Source: Larix kaempferi (Eukaryota; Streptophyta; Pinopsida; Pinales; Pinaceae). Taken from it: a stretch of 64,000 nt of DNA. Position 1 is the stretch's first letter. The number at the start of each line of letters is the position of its first letter. The stretch covers positions 16,784,001 to 16,848,000 of the forward strand of contig BSBM01000779.1 in assembly GCA_027924585.1 (NCBI GenBank), given 5' to 3'. A program made the position numbers and the translations under genes. Shown here one piece after another: positions 23,331 to 35,360 of this stretch. The notes beneath the pieces were generated by a model. It was not told where the DNA came from. It did not search any database and saw only the letters and a program-made list of their open reading frames with translations.

Positions 23331-25235
23331 TCTGCGTACTTGTCATGGTCAAGTGCATTATTGGAAAACCTTGCTCATTTGTGAGTTGTCATTGGTGAGT
23401 TTTATGTCATATATCACTATTGGATCAGTGGAATATTGATAATTGATCAATGGACTTACTATTGCTGGTGGAATCTTTCCTAATCCTTTCAAAGCGTTCA
23501 AATCCGTTCGTTGTAGAATGATAATTTAAAAATCTCATTTTCAAAAAATGTAAATTTTTTTATTTACTTCTTATCTTTTAAGGACCATTAATATTGTAAA
23601 ATTTCAAATGAAGGGTTACATTTTCATCCATCCATAAATGTCACGACTCCTAATTCTTGGGTGCTAAATAATCATTTTACCTGGAATGTTAAACAAGGAT
23701 AGATGTAAAACATGATCAAGATTAAAGGTTCAACACCCACTACTTGCTTTTGACATCTATGTACTAAAATATCTCTATCATTTTTGTCTCTTATCTATTT
23801 CTTGATACAATTTACCTTTCCACGACATTAAATTCATCCCATAACTTGTGCCTACATAATCCTACCACCATATTGGCATATCCACCATTTTAAGTGTCAC
23901 TTAATGAAAGCTTCTTGAGAAGATAATAAACCTCATCTTTTTTATTCTCCACTTGAATCCATGTGTTAACAGCATTGTTGATCCTTCTAGATATAAGAAT
24001 TTGTATCACATGACAATTTTGAAGAGCAAAGAATAAACATTGAGCAAACCCAAGGAAACATGGCCGTTTCTCTTTCTTTATGTTCACATATTCCACCTCT
24101 CTAAAGGTATCTAACATGTTGGATCATAGGCTTTTTTTGTGTCTATTTGTTTATTTGTGTCATGCTATGTGTCTATTTGTGATCACTTATGACATGGTTA
24201 TAGCATTGATATATAATATTTTATTATTTTTTTAGCACATTGGATATTGACCTCTCAACCACTTAATATGTTATTCATGGTATACTTGTTATTGAAATAT
24301 ATACTTAATGGTAACAAACCACATAACCAATATTTAAATGTAAATCTCTAAACAATGCATTGATCTTTTATAGCTTTGATCAAGTTCATTCTAAAGATGA
24401 TGCATAGTTTTTACACAAATATGTGTTAAATATTTTGTTTCAAATAAAAAACATCTATTAAGCTCAATAAACAATTATAAATTGTATGTTGTTGATTAAG
24501 TTTAGAAATGAACCTCATCAACATCACAGAACCTAAAATTTGGACTAAAGCAATGAGAATTATGATTCTATTTATTCATTTTATTTATCATCATATCCTC
24601 AATCTTTTGTTCTCCTATTCTTGATTCTAGGTATCTTTATCTACTACGGTGTTTTAGATCCTTCTTGTTGTTTCTATCAACATTGATATCAATGTGACAA
24701 TACTTTGCATGTCAAATATTATGAGAATGCACATAGCTCATTTTCCTCATGTATCAAGCCTTAATATTTATGAGACATATCCTTTGTAGAATTAATGCTT
24801 GTAGCAACCTTTTTAATATTAGGTGGAAATTTAAGCAAGCTATGGAGGATGTAACATAATTGTTGTTATCATTAGGGCACTAGGGATTATACTCGGCTAC
24901 TATGGTATGCATTTTTGCATGGTTTGAGAGATAAGTGAACAATCAATATCTTCCATAAGGATAATACAATTGGTTTTCTTGATGAATAATGCCCTTTAGC
25001 CTTGTGCTTGTATTGATCTTGGGAAGCTCCAAATCATAGAGCTCTTTGTTTAAATATTAAGCAATGGATGCAATCATTTTTAATAATTAAAATGTAATTA
25101 TTTTTACAATTTTTCATTATTAAAAAATTAGATGAATACATATATTTCATGTTAAAATTGAAAGCAACATTTCAAACTTTATCACTTTATTAAATAATTA
25201 ATGTTCAAATTATCTATTTAATAATATTAAAATAT
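23331..25235. other. No gene recognised
   Basis: AT-rich DNA. A 75-codon minus frame (23890-24117) has a Cys/Phe-rich hydrophobic stretch but matches nothing I know. Confidence 0.4.
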
Positions 25236-25459
25236 TATACTAATTTGTGTCTTTTTTCCAGCAGAAAAAAAATCGTACTATTGCTATTCCATGGAATCAA
25301 ATAGTACAAAGATAGTGGGAATATCTTGTCTTCAGATATTCGATACAGTACATAATCTCAAATATCTTCAAAAGACCGCTATACATAAATATCATCGACC
25401 CCCCAAAAATAAGTTAACATACAAAAAACTTTAAGATCATCCCAGGTTTACATATCTTC

Positions 25460-28400
25460 TTAAAAAAGATTTAAATTACCCCTGTCTAGCAGACAGGCCT
25501 CCATCCATTCCTCCCAGAAAAGAACACCTACAGGGCCAGCAAAAGCTTCTTTGGAAAGTTGATATGCAAGAGAGTTATGCGACCTATAAATATGTTTGAA
25601 AGTAATCTGCTCCAGCTTTGAAATCTCCTCTCGTATGCAGACACACCAATATTCAAGTTCCAAAACATTTAGAGAATATTCATTGTTTGTCCATTTAATT
25701 GTAACACGGGAGCCTCCAAAGACAATAGGATTCACCAATCCAAAGGAGTTTGCCACCAATAGAACAACCCAGAGTGCCATGATTTCAGCTTTCATATTGG
25801 TACCCCTGCCACCATTAAGACGTAGAGAGAAGTGATGTCGATCATTGATATAGATGACCCCACCGGTAGCACACAAACCATCTTGTGCAGCCCCATTAAA
25901 AAAAAAACTGGTTGCGAGACTACAAAAGAAAAAGAACCCTCACTTCCAACATTCTTTCCATGTTCCTCATGTGGATAATTTTGTAATAATAGGCAAACAA
26001 ACTTTACACATTTCATAGCATCCGGCTTCATATTCTGGAAGATCACTTCATTCCTTGTAAACCATATAATCCAAGAAATAAATATGGGAAGAAAAAGTGG
26101 CTTACTATGATTTCTGACCCAATTGAGCATACCCGAGCCAAAATTCAAACCTTCCCATTCTAGCTGCAAATTTAGTTCAGAACAGCATAAATACCAAATT
26201 TTTTGTACAAAAGAACAATTCATCAATAGATGATCTGCTGTCTCAGAAAAAGATTTACACAAACAGCACCAGCTAGGACCAATCCAACCACGTTTGAGTA
26301 AATTTCCCATGTCTTAAGACTGCCATTGAGTGCATGCCATAGAAAACACTTCACCTTCAAAGGAAAAGACCAATTCCAGATTTTTGAATACCACCAATGA
26401 CAAGGATAAATACACTGTTTCTGACTAATCTTCTCATATGCAGTTTTTGCTGAAACAGAACCATCTTTTGTATTGCCAGCCCAAATTATCGAATCAGGAG
26501 ATCTCGAAGGAACAATACCTGTAGTTCGAAGAGCCCGGATATAGATATCCCATTCCAAAGCATGTTCCAGATACATCCAATCAAGCTCAGATAACCATCC
26601 ATTACCTGTACTTTTTTTTTTTCAAAAAGAAAAAAGCGTAATTTCATTCATCAAAATTGAGATCAAAATTACATTTGAGGTTCACTGTATCAGTGTGATA
26701 TCCATATTCTATGTAGCATAGAGTTCATTGATGAGACTGTTATGTCTTCTTTCAAACCATTACCTGTACTATGAAGAAGATCCAAATCATATATATCATT
26801 TAGGAATTTATATCCCTGCTGATTTAACCAAGATATCAAACCATCAGATAAACAATAAAGCTCATCCATGGCGAGAACAGGATCCACCCTAATAAGAACA
26901 CTACATCCATTTCCTACTTTCCAGCAAATATCCTGGGCAAGCCAATCATAAAATTTAAGAAAACCCCTCCACACCGGCGACAAGGAACCAGATAAACTTT
27001 TGGGATTCCTTAACCAACAGATTAAATCAGATTTGATATATTTAAGATGGAGAACTTTCGACCAAAGAGACTTACTGAACAGACCACGCCATAAGCTCTT
27101 CATTCTAAGGGCTTTGCTGAAAATACTAAGATCTTTGATACCCCACCCACCGAATTTAAACGACCGAGCTAAAACATTCCATTTAACCATCACCAAACTT
27201 GAGGCCTCACGTCTACCAGACCATAGAAAGTTGAAAATAATCCTTCTGAGTCTATTAATAACATAGCTTGGGATCTCCAATAAAGATAGCCAGAAAACCA
27301 GAATGCTGGAGAGCACTGCTTTAACAAGAACAAGTCTGCCACCTGAAGAAAGTAACCGAAAAGACCAATGGTCAATCCTCTTCTCAAATTTGTTGATAAT
27401 CCACCGCCAATCATTTGCCCTATATGAGTTAGGTTTTAACAAAAAACCTAAGTATTTCAATCCATCAGTCAGATCCATGCAATTATATGGTAAAAAGGAA
27501 CCAATTTCTTCTCTTCTATCTGCTTCCATAAGCCAACCATCAGGACCAGGGCTTTTGTCCCTAGCAAACGTTTTTAATGTCTGCTCAATTTCCTCTAAAG
27601 AGACCTCCTTTCCCAAAGCCTCAGTGCCAGCTTCATTTATACAATGAGGAAAAAGTTTTTCCAATTTGATCTGTTCCAATAGATCACGATCACCATCCTC
27701 CTTATAGATATTGCCAAAATACCACACAGCTTCAGAACTCAATAAATCCAAACCTTTGATAGAGTTTCCATTTACATCATTAATATCCCAAATAATTTTT
27801 GAATTCCTCCTTGCTGATGCATAAGCATGAAAAAATCTAGTGTTCCTGTCCCCATGATTAATCCACAAAGCTTTGCTTTTCAACCTCCATTTTTTTTCTT
27901 CCATCAATAACATATCCTCCTTCTTTTTCTCATAAAGCTTCAGAAGTTCAAATTCACCCTGGTCCAAGGATCCATCCAAATTTTTAATGAAGGCAAATTG
28001 TATATTACCCTCCAACCTTTTTAGTTCTGCTGCATCCGCCTTTTTTCTCACCTTTATCCAATCAATAACTTCCTTTTTAAACTTCAGCATTTTATGACAA
28101 AAGTAATCAACAGGGTTTAAATTTTCCACATCTGAATGTAACCAGAAAGATCTCACCAAATCACAAAAATCCTTCTCCATAAGCCAAGAACAATTAAACT
28201 TAAAAGGATAGCAAACCTTTGGGCCAAATTCTTCAAACTGTAGAACAATAGGCCAATGGTAAAAAAACTTCACCTCATGAACCCAGGAACGAGTCTGCTA
28301 AAAGATACCTAAAAAGGAAGTCTTAACTAAAAAACGATCTAGTCGCTTGTGAACACCAGCGACCCCCTGCCTGCCATTTGTCCAGGTAGGAATAAGTTTA

Positions 28401-28927
28401 GTAGGCGCCATATCAACCAGATCATATCGACCAAGAAAATCCACAAAGAAATCAGCCAACGGATCCATCCTCGCCCCAACACCCCAAATCTCAGAAGCAG
28501 TTTTTGTAAAATTTAAATCACCAGCAATCACTAAGTGTGAAAGATTAAAAATCCTAGAGTCTGCCAAAGCCTCCCAAAAAATGCGACGGCCTTCGTAAGG
28601 TGCATAACAGTTTAAGACATGAAACTGTAAATTCAAACCTATACAGAGACCTTTCATCAAGAGACCCCATGGGGTAGAAAAAACTTTAAAGGAAAAAAGA
28701 GAAGGGTCCCATGCCACTGCCAGACCACCCGATAGACCATTTGCACAACATGCCGCAACTTCCCACTGAGGCAGAAGATCACCCAACTTCACAACCGCAA
28801 CAGAACTTAAACACATTGTTTCCTATAGAAGAACAATACCTAGACAAATTGCTTCAAATAGTTTGGAGAAGGCCTTTGCCCGAGAAGCCCTCCCCAACCC
28901 CCGAATATTCAAGGAAAGAATAGACAT
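25460..28927 (-). pseudogene. LINE ORF2: endonuclease, deleted reverse transcriptase, zf-RVT, RNase H
   Basis: ORF2 starts at ATG 28927, reading MSILSLNIRGLGRASRAK, the classic apurinic-endonuclease start. The endonuclease continues past TAG 28823-28825 (NCYAPYEGRR, VIAGDLNFT, TWTNGRQG, HKRLDRFLV) and TAG 28298-28300. The RT N-terminus ends in ARDKSPGPDGW near 27,530, then jumps in frame to LMEADRREEIGSFLPYN, the segment after the palm. The fingers, palm and the (F/Y)xDD catalytic motif are therefore absent. Thumb and zf-RVT parts follow (GLKYLGFLLKPN, FPLKVKCFLWHAL). A foreign insertion sits at 26613-26756. Frameshifts lie near 26,300 and at the ten-A run 25898-25907. In the RNase H end (KAEIMALW is kept) the expected Asp of the DSxxxI-like motif is Gly (GGSRVTIKW). 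It cannot make active reverse transcriptase. Confidence 0.93.
26613..26756 (-). mobile_element. Nested 144-bp 5'-truncated LINE or SINE insertion
   Basis: The 14-bp word CCATTACCTGTACT flanks the segment at 26599-26612 and 26757-26770. On the minus strand the insert ends GAATGAAATTACGC, a T-rich stretch and then a poly-A tail, the usual 3' end of plant LINEs or LINE-mobilised SINEs. It has no A/B-box that I can see, so a 5'-truncated LINE is more likely. Its 3' end differs from that of the host LINE, so another family made it. It interrupts ORF2, and the ORF2 frame on both sides agrees once insert and one target copy (158 bp) are discounted. Confidence 0.9.
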
Positions 28928-30486
28928 CACAAACCATTAATAGAGGGTGTCTTCGCTCTAAGACCCTCTTCGGATAAATGAAAAGAAACCCCAGAATTCA
29001 GAATCTCATTTCCCCCCAGATTTTCAGCACCAACAAAACCAGACTCCCTTCCACCATCCTTTTTCTTTTTCCCCTTCCTAATCATAACATTCTGGAATTT
29101 AACAGCCTGAATCGGAAGAACACCAGAACCATCTGATGGGGATTTTGAGAATGTAGGAACCGGAGCTAGGGTTTTTAAAACCCCATCTATTTTAAGATCA
29201 CAATTTTCACTAATTCCAGGTTCATCAAATGAATGCAAATTTGACGCCACAATCCCCGGATTCTCAAGTAATCTACTAGAATCAGAACAAGACTGAGGCT
29301 TGGAAACCCTAGCCACATCACCGACATCAATAATCCCATCAGAGATGGAAACCCTAGCCACATCACCAACAATAGGGTTCCCAACAGAGTCCAAACCCTC
29401 ATCAAACCTATCCTCCACAGAGGCTAATTCCGAAGAAAGATTACGTACAACCGAGGGTTTTGACATATCACTCGACAAGGGCAGACACCCAACAGTGTGA
29501 GGCTGAATACCATGTCTCAAAATGATATCCCCAGATGCTATATGAGCATCTAAAACCCTCTCAGTGACTTCCAACAAATCAATGTCCTCCTTTATAATAT
29601 CAGAATAGATAGAGTCAGGAACAGAGACAGACTTACCAGGAACAATCGGCGGAGCATCACGTTCCAAAGAACCAGTCTGAGCAGACCCTTTCTTCAAATT
29701 AAGAGGGCATATGGCTGAAATGTGTCCAATATCCTTGCAAACAAAACAACGAAAGGGAATTCTGAAAAAATCAAGCTGCTGTTTCCAGCATCTACTTCCC
29801 CATACCATCTCAATTTCAGCCGGCAGCCCGACATCCATATCAATTTCAACCATAACCTTAGCATATTTACGGTCCATTCCAAACAAAGACTTTCTGTCAA
29901 TGCGAATAAAACGCCCAACCGAGTTAGCCAAGCCGACAACTATAGCCTCAGTCCAGAGTTCTATCAGCAACCCTGGAATCAGCATCCAAAGGTGTCGATA
30001 GCGTTGTTTCTCAGAAAGGGGATCGAAAGCAAGATGCCAGCGTTTCAGGATCAAAGAGCCCTCTTTAAAGAGCCAAGTGCCCTTCAAAACCCTCGTCATC
30101 AGAGCAGCATCCGGAAAAACAAACAATATCCAACGATTCAACAAAATATTTACCCTCGGGGCCATGCCAGAATCTGACAACCAGTTTGACCGAACCCATT
30201 CAAGTAATTCCTCTTTCGTCGCAGAAGTAAATTCAAGACGGCCAACAAGGGCACGGTTGGCTAGCATAGCAACTCTGTCAAGATTTGTATCTTCCGCAAT
30301 CACAAACCTGGAAAGTGCAGATCTAGCCTTGTAGGCCTTCAATCTACGCCGGACCCGAGCCTTCGCACCATAGAAATTAGGGTTTCCAACCCCCTGCGAA
30401 CTCAAAATCGTCGCCTCATTTGCAACACAGGGAGAGATAACCGGAGACGAAGGAACAGTAGAAAACTGGAAAGAAGAAGGGGCCAT
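28927..30486 (-). CDS. LINE ORF1 protein, DUF4283 and CCHC zinc knuckle
   Basis: Intact frame of 519 codons if translation starts at ATG 30486 (MAPSSFQFSTV). The frame is open further upstream to 30624, but that part is leader-like. Residues about 60-280 resemble the DUF4283/gag-like domain of plant LINE ORF1 (VRSNWLSDSGMAPRVNILLN; WLFKEGSLILKRW). A zinc knuckle CFVCKDIGHISAIC (CX2CX4HX4C) follows near residue 265, then a low-complexity Ser/Val/Asp tail. ORF1 proteins coat the LINE RNA and act as nucleic-acid chaperones in the retrotransposition particle. Its stop TGA (28929-28927) shares its last base with the ORF2 ATG (28927-28925), a TGATG overlap that suggests termination-reinitiation for ORF2. 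It is the longest unbroken frame in the window. Confidence 0.9.
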   Translation of the reverse strand: MAPSSFQFSTVPSSPVISPCVANEATILSSQGVGNPNFYGAKARVRRRLKAYKARSALSRFVIAEDTNLDRVAMLANRALVGRLEFTSATKEELLEWVRSNWLSDSGMAPRVNILLNRWILFVFPDAALMTRVLKGTWLFKEGSLILKRWHLAFDPLSEKQRYRHLWMLIPGLLIELWTEAIVVGLANSVGRFIRIDRKSLFGMDRKYAKVMVEIDMDVGLPAEIEMVWGSRCWKQQLDFFRIPFRCFVCKDIGHISAICPLNLKKGSAQTGSLERDAPPIVPGKSVSVPDSIYSDIIKEDIDLLEVTERVLDAHIASGDIILRHGIQPHTVGCLPLSSDMSKPSVVRNLSSELASVEDRFDEGLDSVGNPIVGDVARVSISDGIIDVGDVARVSKPQSCSDSSRLLENPGIVASNLHSFDEPGISENCDLKIDGVLKTLAPVPTFSKSPSDGSGVLPIQAVKFQNVMIRKGKKKKDGGRESGFVGAENLGGNEILNSGVSFHLSEEGLRAKTPSINGL

Positions 30487-30861
30487 AAGGGCCCGCAACC
30501 GGATAAATAATAAAACCCACACCTGTCCTTTCCCGACCGTGAGGACAATGACCCTCAGCCACCTGGATCCCACAATCACCACACCTGTCCTCAGCAAAAC
30601 GTGTAGGAAGAGACCCACAACCACCTATAATCCACTACCTCCACAAAGACGACAAACCCTAGGACAGATTAGCGAAACAAAAGGCAGAAACCCAGGGTAA
30701 TCACCTAACCTGAGGACATATGTTAAAAGCCCAGGAAAAAGGACCTCCAATCAGTACAAGAAGTGACTACAAACCCTGGATACAGAGATCTAGCACTGCA
30801 AAAAACCTGCAGAAACCCCACCGCTCCTCCGCCGCCATCGCTCCTCCCTATACTAATTTGT

Positions 30862-31242
30862 ATCTATAATTTATTATTTGAAAATTCTTTCAAATATATT
30901 TATTTTTTATATATACATTTGATTAAAAAATTATAAAACAAATATAAATAATTGAAGATATTTAAAATATTTTGTGTTATTCATAACATCACTTCATTAA
31001 TATCAAAATTAAAAAGAAATGCAAAACAATAAAAAATTATAAATTACACAAATTTTTTAAAAAAGTAAAAAAAAATAAAAAATAAATGTCACTTCATTAT
31101 TATAAAAATGAAATTCAAAAAATTTCAAAACATTAAAAAGTAATATAAATGTCATATAAATATGAAATTTTAAAAAAAATTACAAAACAATAAAAAGTAA
31201 TGTATGTGTTTTAGTTGTGAATTGTTATTTTTTAACCCTCTT
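30862..31242. other. Very AT-rich spacer
   Basis: Long runs of A and T with short degenerate repeats (AAAATTACAAAACAATAAAAAGTAAT-like phrases). No gene. Confidence 0.6.
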
Positions 31243-31398
31243 AAACTTTAAAAAATAATAAATATTTGTTTTAGTTAAATTAAACTTTAAAAAATAATAA
31301 ATATTTGTTTTAGTTAAATTAAACTTTAAAAAATAATAAATATTTGTTTTAGTTAAATTAAACTTTAAAAAATAATAAATATTTGTTTTAACTATAAT
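31243..31398. repeat. 39-bp tandem repeat, 4 units
   Basis: AAACTTTAAAAAATAATAAA begins units at 31243, 31282, 31321 and 31360. Three are identical as read; the last diverges after TATTTGTTTTA. Confidence 0.95.
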
Positions 31399-31496
31399 TA
31401 GTTAAATTTAAAAATTATAATTATAATATTTTATTTATAAAAATATTAGTTTTAATTTATATTTTTTAACATATATTGATTAAAATTATGATAAAA

Positions 31497-32410
31497 CTTC
31501 AAACTTGATTTGATTGCGACAACTAAAATATCACTTCAATTTATCTAACTCACTTTGATATGTTTTTTATTATTATTGAAATTAGGATCAATTCTTCGCA
31601 TTTGATTTGATTATAGTGATCATAATGCCAAATGAACCTAGTCAAACACAAAAGGATGCACCAATACATAAAACACATAAATTTTGATATGATTATGATG
31701 ACCATAATCTTAGAGAAACCAATCTAACTTGGAATGTAGCATTAGTATACGAAAATCTCCCGATGACCATAATGTGAAATGATGGAATCCAACTAGGAAA
31801 GGTTGCATCAATACACAAAACAAATAAAATTTGATTTGATTACAATGAACATAATGCTAGACAAACAAATCCAACTTGGAAAGTAAGCAAAAGTAGTGTC
31901 AATATACAAAAATATCCAACAAGATTTTTCCTTGTATGTCCTAGTATGTTAGTATACTTCAAACTTGATTTGATTGCGATCGCTAAAATATCACATAAAT
32001 TTATCCAATTCGGCATGATATATATTTTTTGAGGTGAAATTAAGATCAACCCTTCACATTTGATTTGATTACAATGTCCATAATGCCAAATAAACCTCTT
32101 CAAACAAGAAAGGTTGCATCATACACAAAACACATCAAATTTGATTTGATTACGGTGACCATAATGCTACAGAAACCGATCAAACTTGGAAAATATCGTC
32201 AGTATACGAAATTTTTTTGGTGACCATAATGTCAAATGAACCCATCCAACTAGAAAAGGTTGCGTTAATACGCAAAACACATCATATTTTATTTGATTGC
32301 ATTGAACATAATCCCAAAGAAACCAATCTAACCTAGAAAGTAAGCAAAAGTAGAATCAGTATACAAAAATCCCTAGAAAGATTGTTTCTTGTACATCCAT
32401 ATCATTACAT
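31497..32410. repeat. 460-bp tandem duplication made of smaller sub-repeats
   Basis: CTTCAAACTTGATTTGATTGCGA at 31497 recurs at 31957, and the following 450 bp align with moderate divergence. Inside each copy a module (TTTGATTTGATTA...TGA(C/A)CATAATG...AAC(T/C)TGGAAA...ATACAC/AAAA) recurs three to four times at roughly 85-120 bp. This is a higher-order repeat of two levels. Confidence 0.85.
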
Positions 32411-33934
32411 TTATTTTGCATCTTTGATAAATGCTATGTGTTACTTATGAACATTAAATATAATTAAGTCCATCCTGACCCAACCACATGGCTAGATTAT
32501 TAAAAGATAGGATATTCACATGCCTCCCCTGGTTCATGGTGATTTTAGCAATACAACTTGCATCTTCAAATTTTCAGATTCAATAAGCTATGAAAATCAC
32601 TTTACCGCTCAACCAAAAACCCAACATGGCATATGAAATTACTAAACATAAAACAATAGCTTTCACAGGCTTTGTATCCAACCAAATACAAATGAAAGTT
32701 GAGATGAATCAGGCCTACACAGAGCTCGAATCAACTAAAACAAAATGTGAAATGATTCTATTAAGAATAAAGCTATAGACATTATCATACAACCTTTCAC
32801 CGCAAATTTTCCACTTTGAGGATATCAAAGAGGAAGATGAAATCATGAAAATATTGGCCACACTAGTTTGCACAAGAAGTATGAAACTTAGGTACAATCT
32901 TGGCAAGTTAAGATTAGAAATTATAAAGAAAAATTAACCGAAGTGGAAGACAAGACAATATTCTATTACATTTGGATCACAATGAAAGAATCTCTTGTTC
33001 AAAATACCTTGAGGTGGGTTGTTCAAACAACGAAAATAAAAATTTACCATAAGACATAGATCCTCCAAAAATTTATATTGAAGCCAAGGAGCTCCAACTT
33101 CCAATTCCCAAGGTTCATCTTTTATCATGCACATATAGAGAGCAAGGTGACAAGTGAAGTTTCTAAAATGGAACAAACTCTATGTGGTAGCTAAGCCAAC
33201 TACAAAAATGTTGCAAGGAAAGAATGAAGCTCTCAGTAATCTCTGCAATATCATCTATATCTTTTTCCATCTAAGACACCATCTCTTTAATTGCTCTCTA
33301 TAATAAAACCTATCATGTTTCTTTGACAATTGTGATTACTAGTTACTTTATATAGAAACTTTTCACAACAACATTCTATTTAATTAGTCTAATTCAAAGT
33401 TAAATTTATTTTCAAGTTATATGTGAGTTAGTTAAATCATTCCAATTTTTTTAGCATTCTAATTTCTTTATCAGAGAAGTAGGTGAAAACTACACGCCAA
33501 AAGATATTAAGTATTTTGTTAGATAGATCGGCCTTCAACTTTATCATGATTGAAATTGTGTGTCCATGTGGTGCTCAAGTTTGAGATGATGAGAAAGAAC
33601 ACTAACTCAAAACACCAACTCCGATGGATCTAATTCACATCACTGCTTGGCTACCTTAAACGAGCAAAAAAATATTATTCCCGCTCAACTTTAGTTGCAG
33701 GTGGAAGAAGCATCAAACCAAATTCACTGTTTAACATAAGAAGTGTCTTGTTTTGAAGGTCTAGGTTGTGGATGCACACCTTTTTCAAAGCATTAAAATA
33801 TTGGTAATTTCATAATGAAATATGCAACTTTTGTGCAATTGACTACCCCTAATTTCAATTGTTTCAAAATCAGGAAACTCTATTTACTACAATAGTTAGT
33901 GATTGGTTAGGTGATTAAAGTCCAATGGCTCTCC
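32411..33934. other. No gene recognised
   Basis: A plus-strand stretch 32590-32930 has fairly open frames rich in Lys, Glu and Thr (MKVEMNQAYTELESTKTKCE), perhaps a coiled-coil fragment, but with no family match. The rest is AT-rich. Confidence 0.35.
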
Positions 33935-34160
33935 AATTAAATACAAACAAAATCCCATCTGAACAAGCCTATTGACGCTCGAAACTGGTCCAGGTGTCAA
34001 CGCAAAGGAAACAGTTCGATCCAAAGGTGTCAGAAAACCCTATCCAAAATTAAATACAAACAAAATCCCATCTGAACAAGCCTATTGACGCTCGAAACTG
34101 GTCCAGGTGTCAACGCAAAGGAAACAGTTCGATCCAAAGGTGTCAGAAAACCCTATCCAA
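33935..34160. repeat. Perfect 113-bp tandem duplication
   Basis: AATTAAATACAAACAAAATC at 33935 recurs at 34048, and the full 113 bp read identically through TCAGAAAACCCTATCCAAAA. Lack of differences makes this one of the youngest events in the window. Confidence 0.96.
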
Positions 34161-35056
34161 AAGTTATCCTAGCCCTTAGTCTTTTGGTATGACAATTCCC
34201 AACGGGTTTTACAGCTCCATTAGTTGCTAAGTGGGGTTGTCCTAAAGGAAATTGTTAACACAATTCTATTACACTAGGTTAGATCTAATCTAGTAAAAAG
34301 AAACCGAGATAAGTATCAAACTATGTTAGGTTAAACATGAAAAATTGCCTAACAGTAAAAAGTTCTTCTATTTGATCTCTTGATTGACCTGAGATGTGAT
34401 AGGAATAATTAGAACAAATTCTTAACAATTCCAAGACAAATACATTGTTTTATAATTGAATGAAAACACCATTAAATTATAAATAACAGTTTGCAAATAC
34501 AACATCAAATTAAAGAACTGTGCTATCTAATTAAAATGAAATGACTAAAACTTCTAAAATGTCAAAGTACATCATATACAGATTAATCACAAATGTGATT
34601 ACCATAAATAAAAGTATATAAAATATTCAAACACCCTGCTTATGATAATCAAATCACTGAAATGCAAACATACACCTTTAGCAATTTTAACCTCCACAAT
34701 AATGAACATTGATGAACAAGACTAACATAAAGCATAATTGAAGTATAAAAAAAACTCATGAAAGCTTAAGAAATCTCAAATTCTCATCAAGCCTAAAACC
34801 ATGTGTAGAACCACCTCCATCTTTGATTAACAAGTCTGTAAATCATTACAAAGCTTGCTTCCAAAAGACATAAACAGTTCAACATAGTCTGGTACAACAA
34901 TCCACCAGAGGTTCCGACTGGAGTTTTTTTCCTCTGATTGATGGAAAATAAATATTACAAAAATGGATAATCAGATCGAGAAAAACATGACAAATCTCCT
35001 ATATCTAAGAAAAATACTAACTACTCTGACCAGGACCAGTGAGATAATCCCTCCAA
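34161..35056. other. No gene recognised
   Basis: AT-rich spacer between the 113-bp duplication and the MITE-like element. Confidence 0.45.
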
Positions 35057-35067
35057 TTGGCATAGAC

Positions 35068-35360
35068 CAGGGATAATTTTAAGGACCCATACTTATTTAA
35101 AAGTGTATAAACCTTGGCGAATCTTACCAATTCTTAAAATGTCAACTATAAAATATTTGGTGATATTTTTATAAAATTATTTCAATTTATAAGGATTTTA
35201 TATAGTTTATATATTAATTTGGCGATTTTGAGAGTGAAAAAAGTTTACCCCATCAAAATCGGGCGAAATGGGGCTTCAAAAAATGCAAATTGGCGAATAT
35301 TTTTTTGGAAAAAAAATGGAAAAATAGCCCATGGGCTAAATTTCGCCCCTAAAATTATCC
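35068..35360. mobile_element. MITE-like element with flanking direct repeats
   Basis: TTGGCATAGAC occurs on both sides (35057-35067 and 35361-35371), as an 11-bp target duplication would. Near the inner ends GGATAATTTTAAGG (35071-35084) pairs with CCTAAAATTATCC (35348-35360) as 11-13-bp imperfect inverted repeats. The inside is 293 bp, AT-rich, with no transposase. The left end has three extra bases (CAG) outside the inverted repeat. A 9-11-bp target duplication would suit a Mutator-like parent, but the superfamily is uncertain. Confidence 0.5.

Larger units (their letters stand above)
25249..30848 (-). mobile_element. LINE (L1-type, with RNase H), both ends present
   Basis: The 13-bp word TATACTAATTTGT flanks the element at 25236-25248 and 30849-30861, defining a 5,600-bp insertion with a target-site duplication typical of LINEs. 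On the minus strand it begins with a GC-rich 5' leader (GGGAGGAGCGATGGCGGCGG). It then carries ORF1 with a zinc knuckle, ORF2 (endonuclease, remnant reverse transcriptase, zf-RVT, RNase H), and ends in a short A-run (GGAAAAAAGAC). It is full length at both ends but defective: ORF2 has lost its catalytic RT core, carries two TAG stops and two frameshifts, and is split by a later 144-bp insertion. The domain set is that of plant L1 elements with an added RNase H. Confidence 0.93.

Noticed and set aside
25596-30334. Several plus-strand open frames across the LINE
   Set aside because: They are shadows of the minus-strand ORF1 and ORF2 coding sequence.
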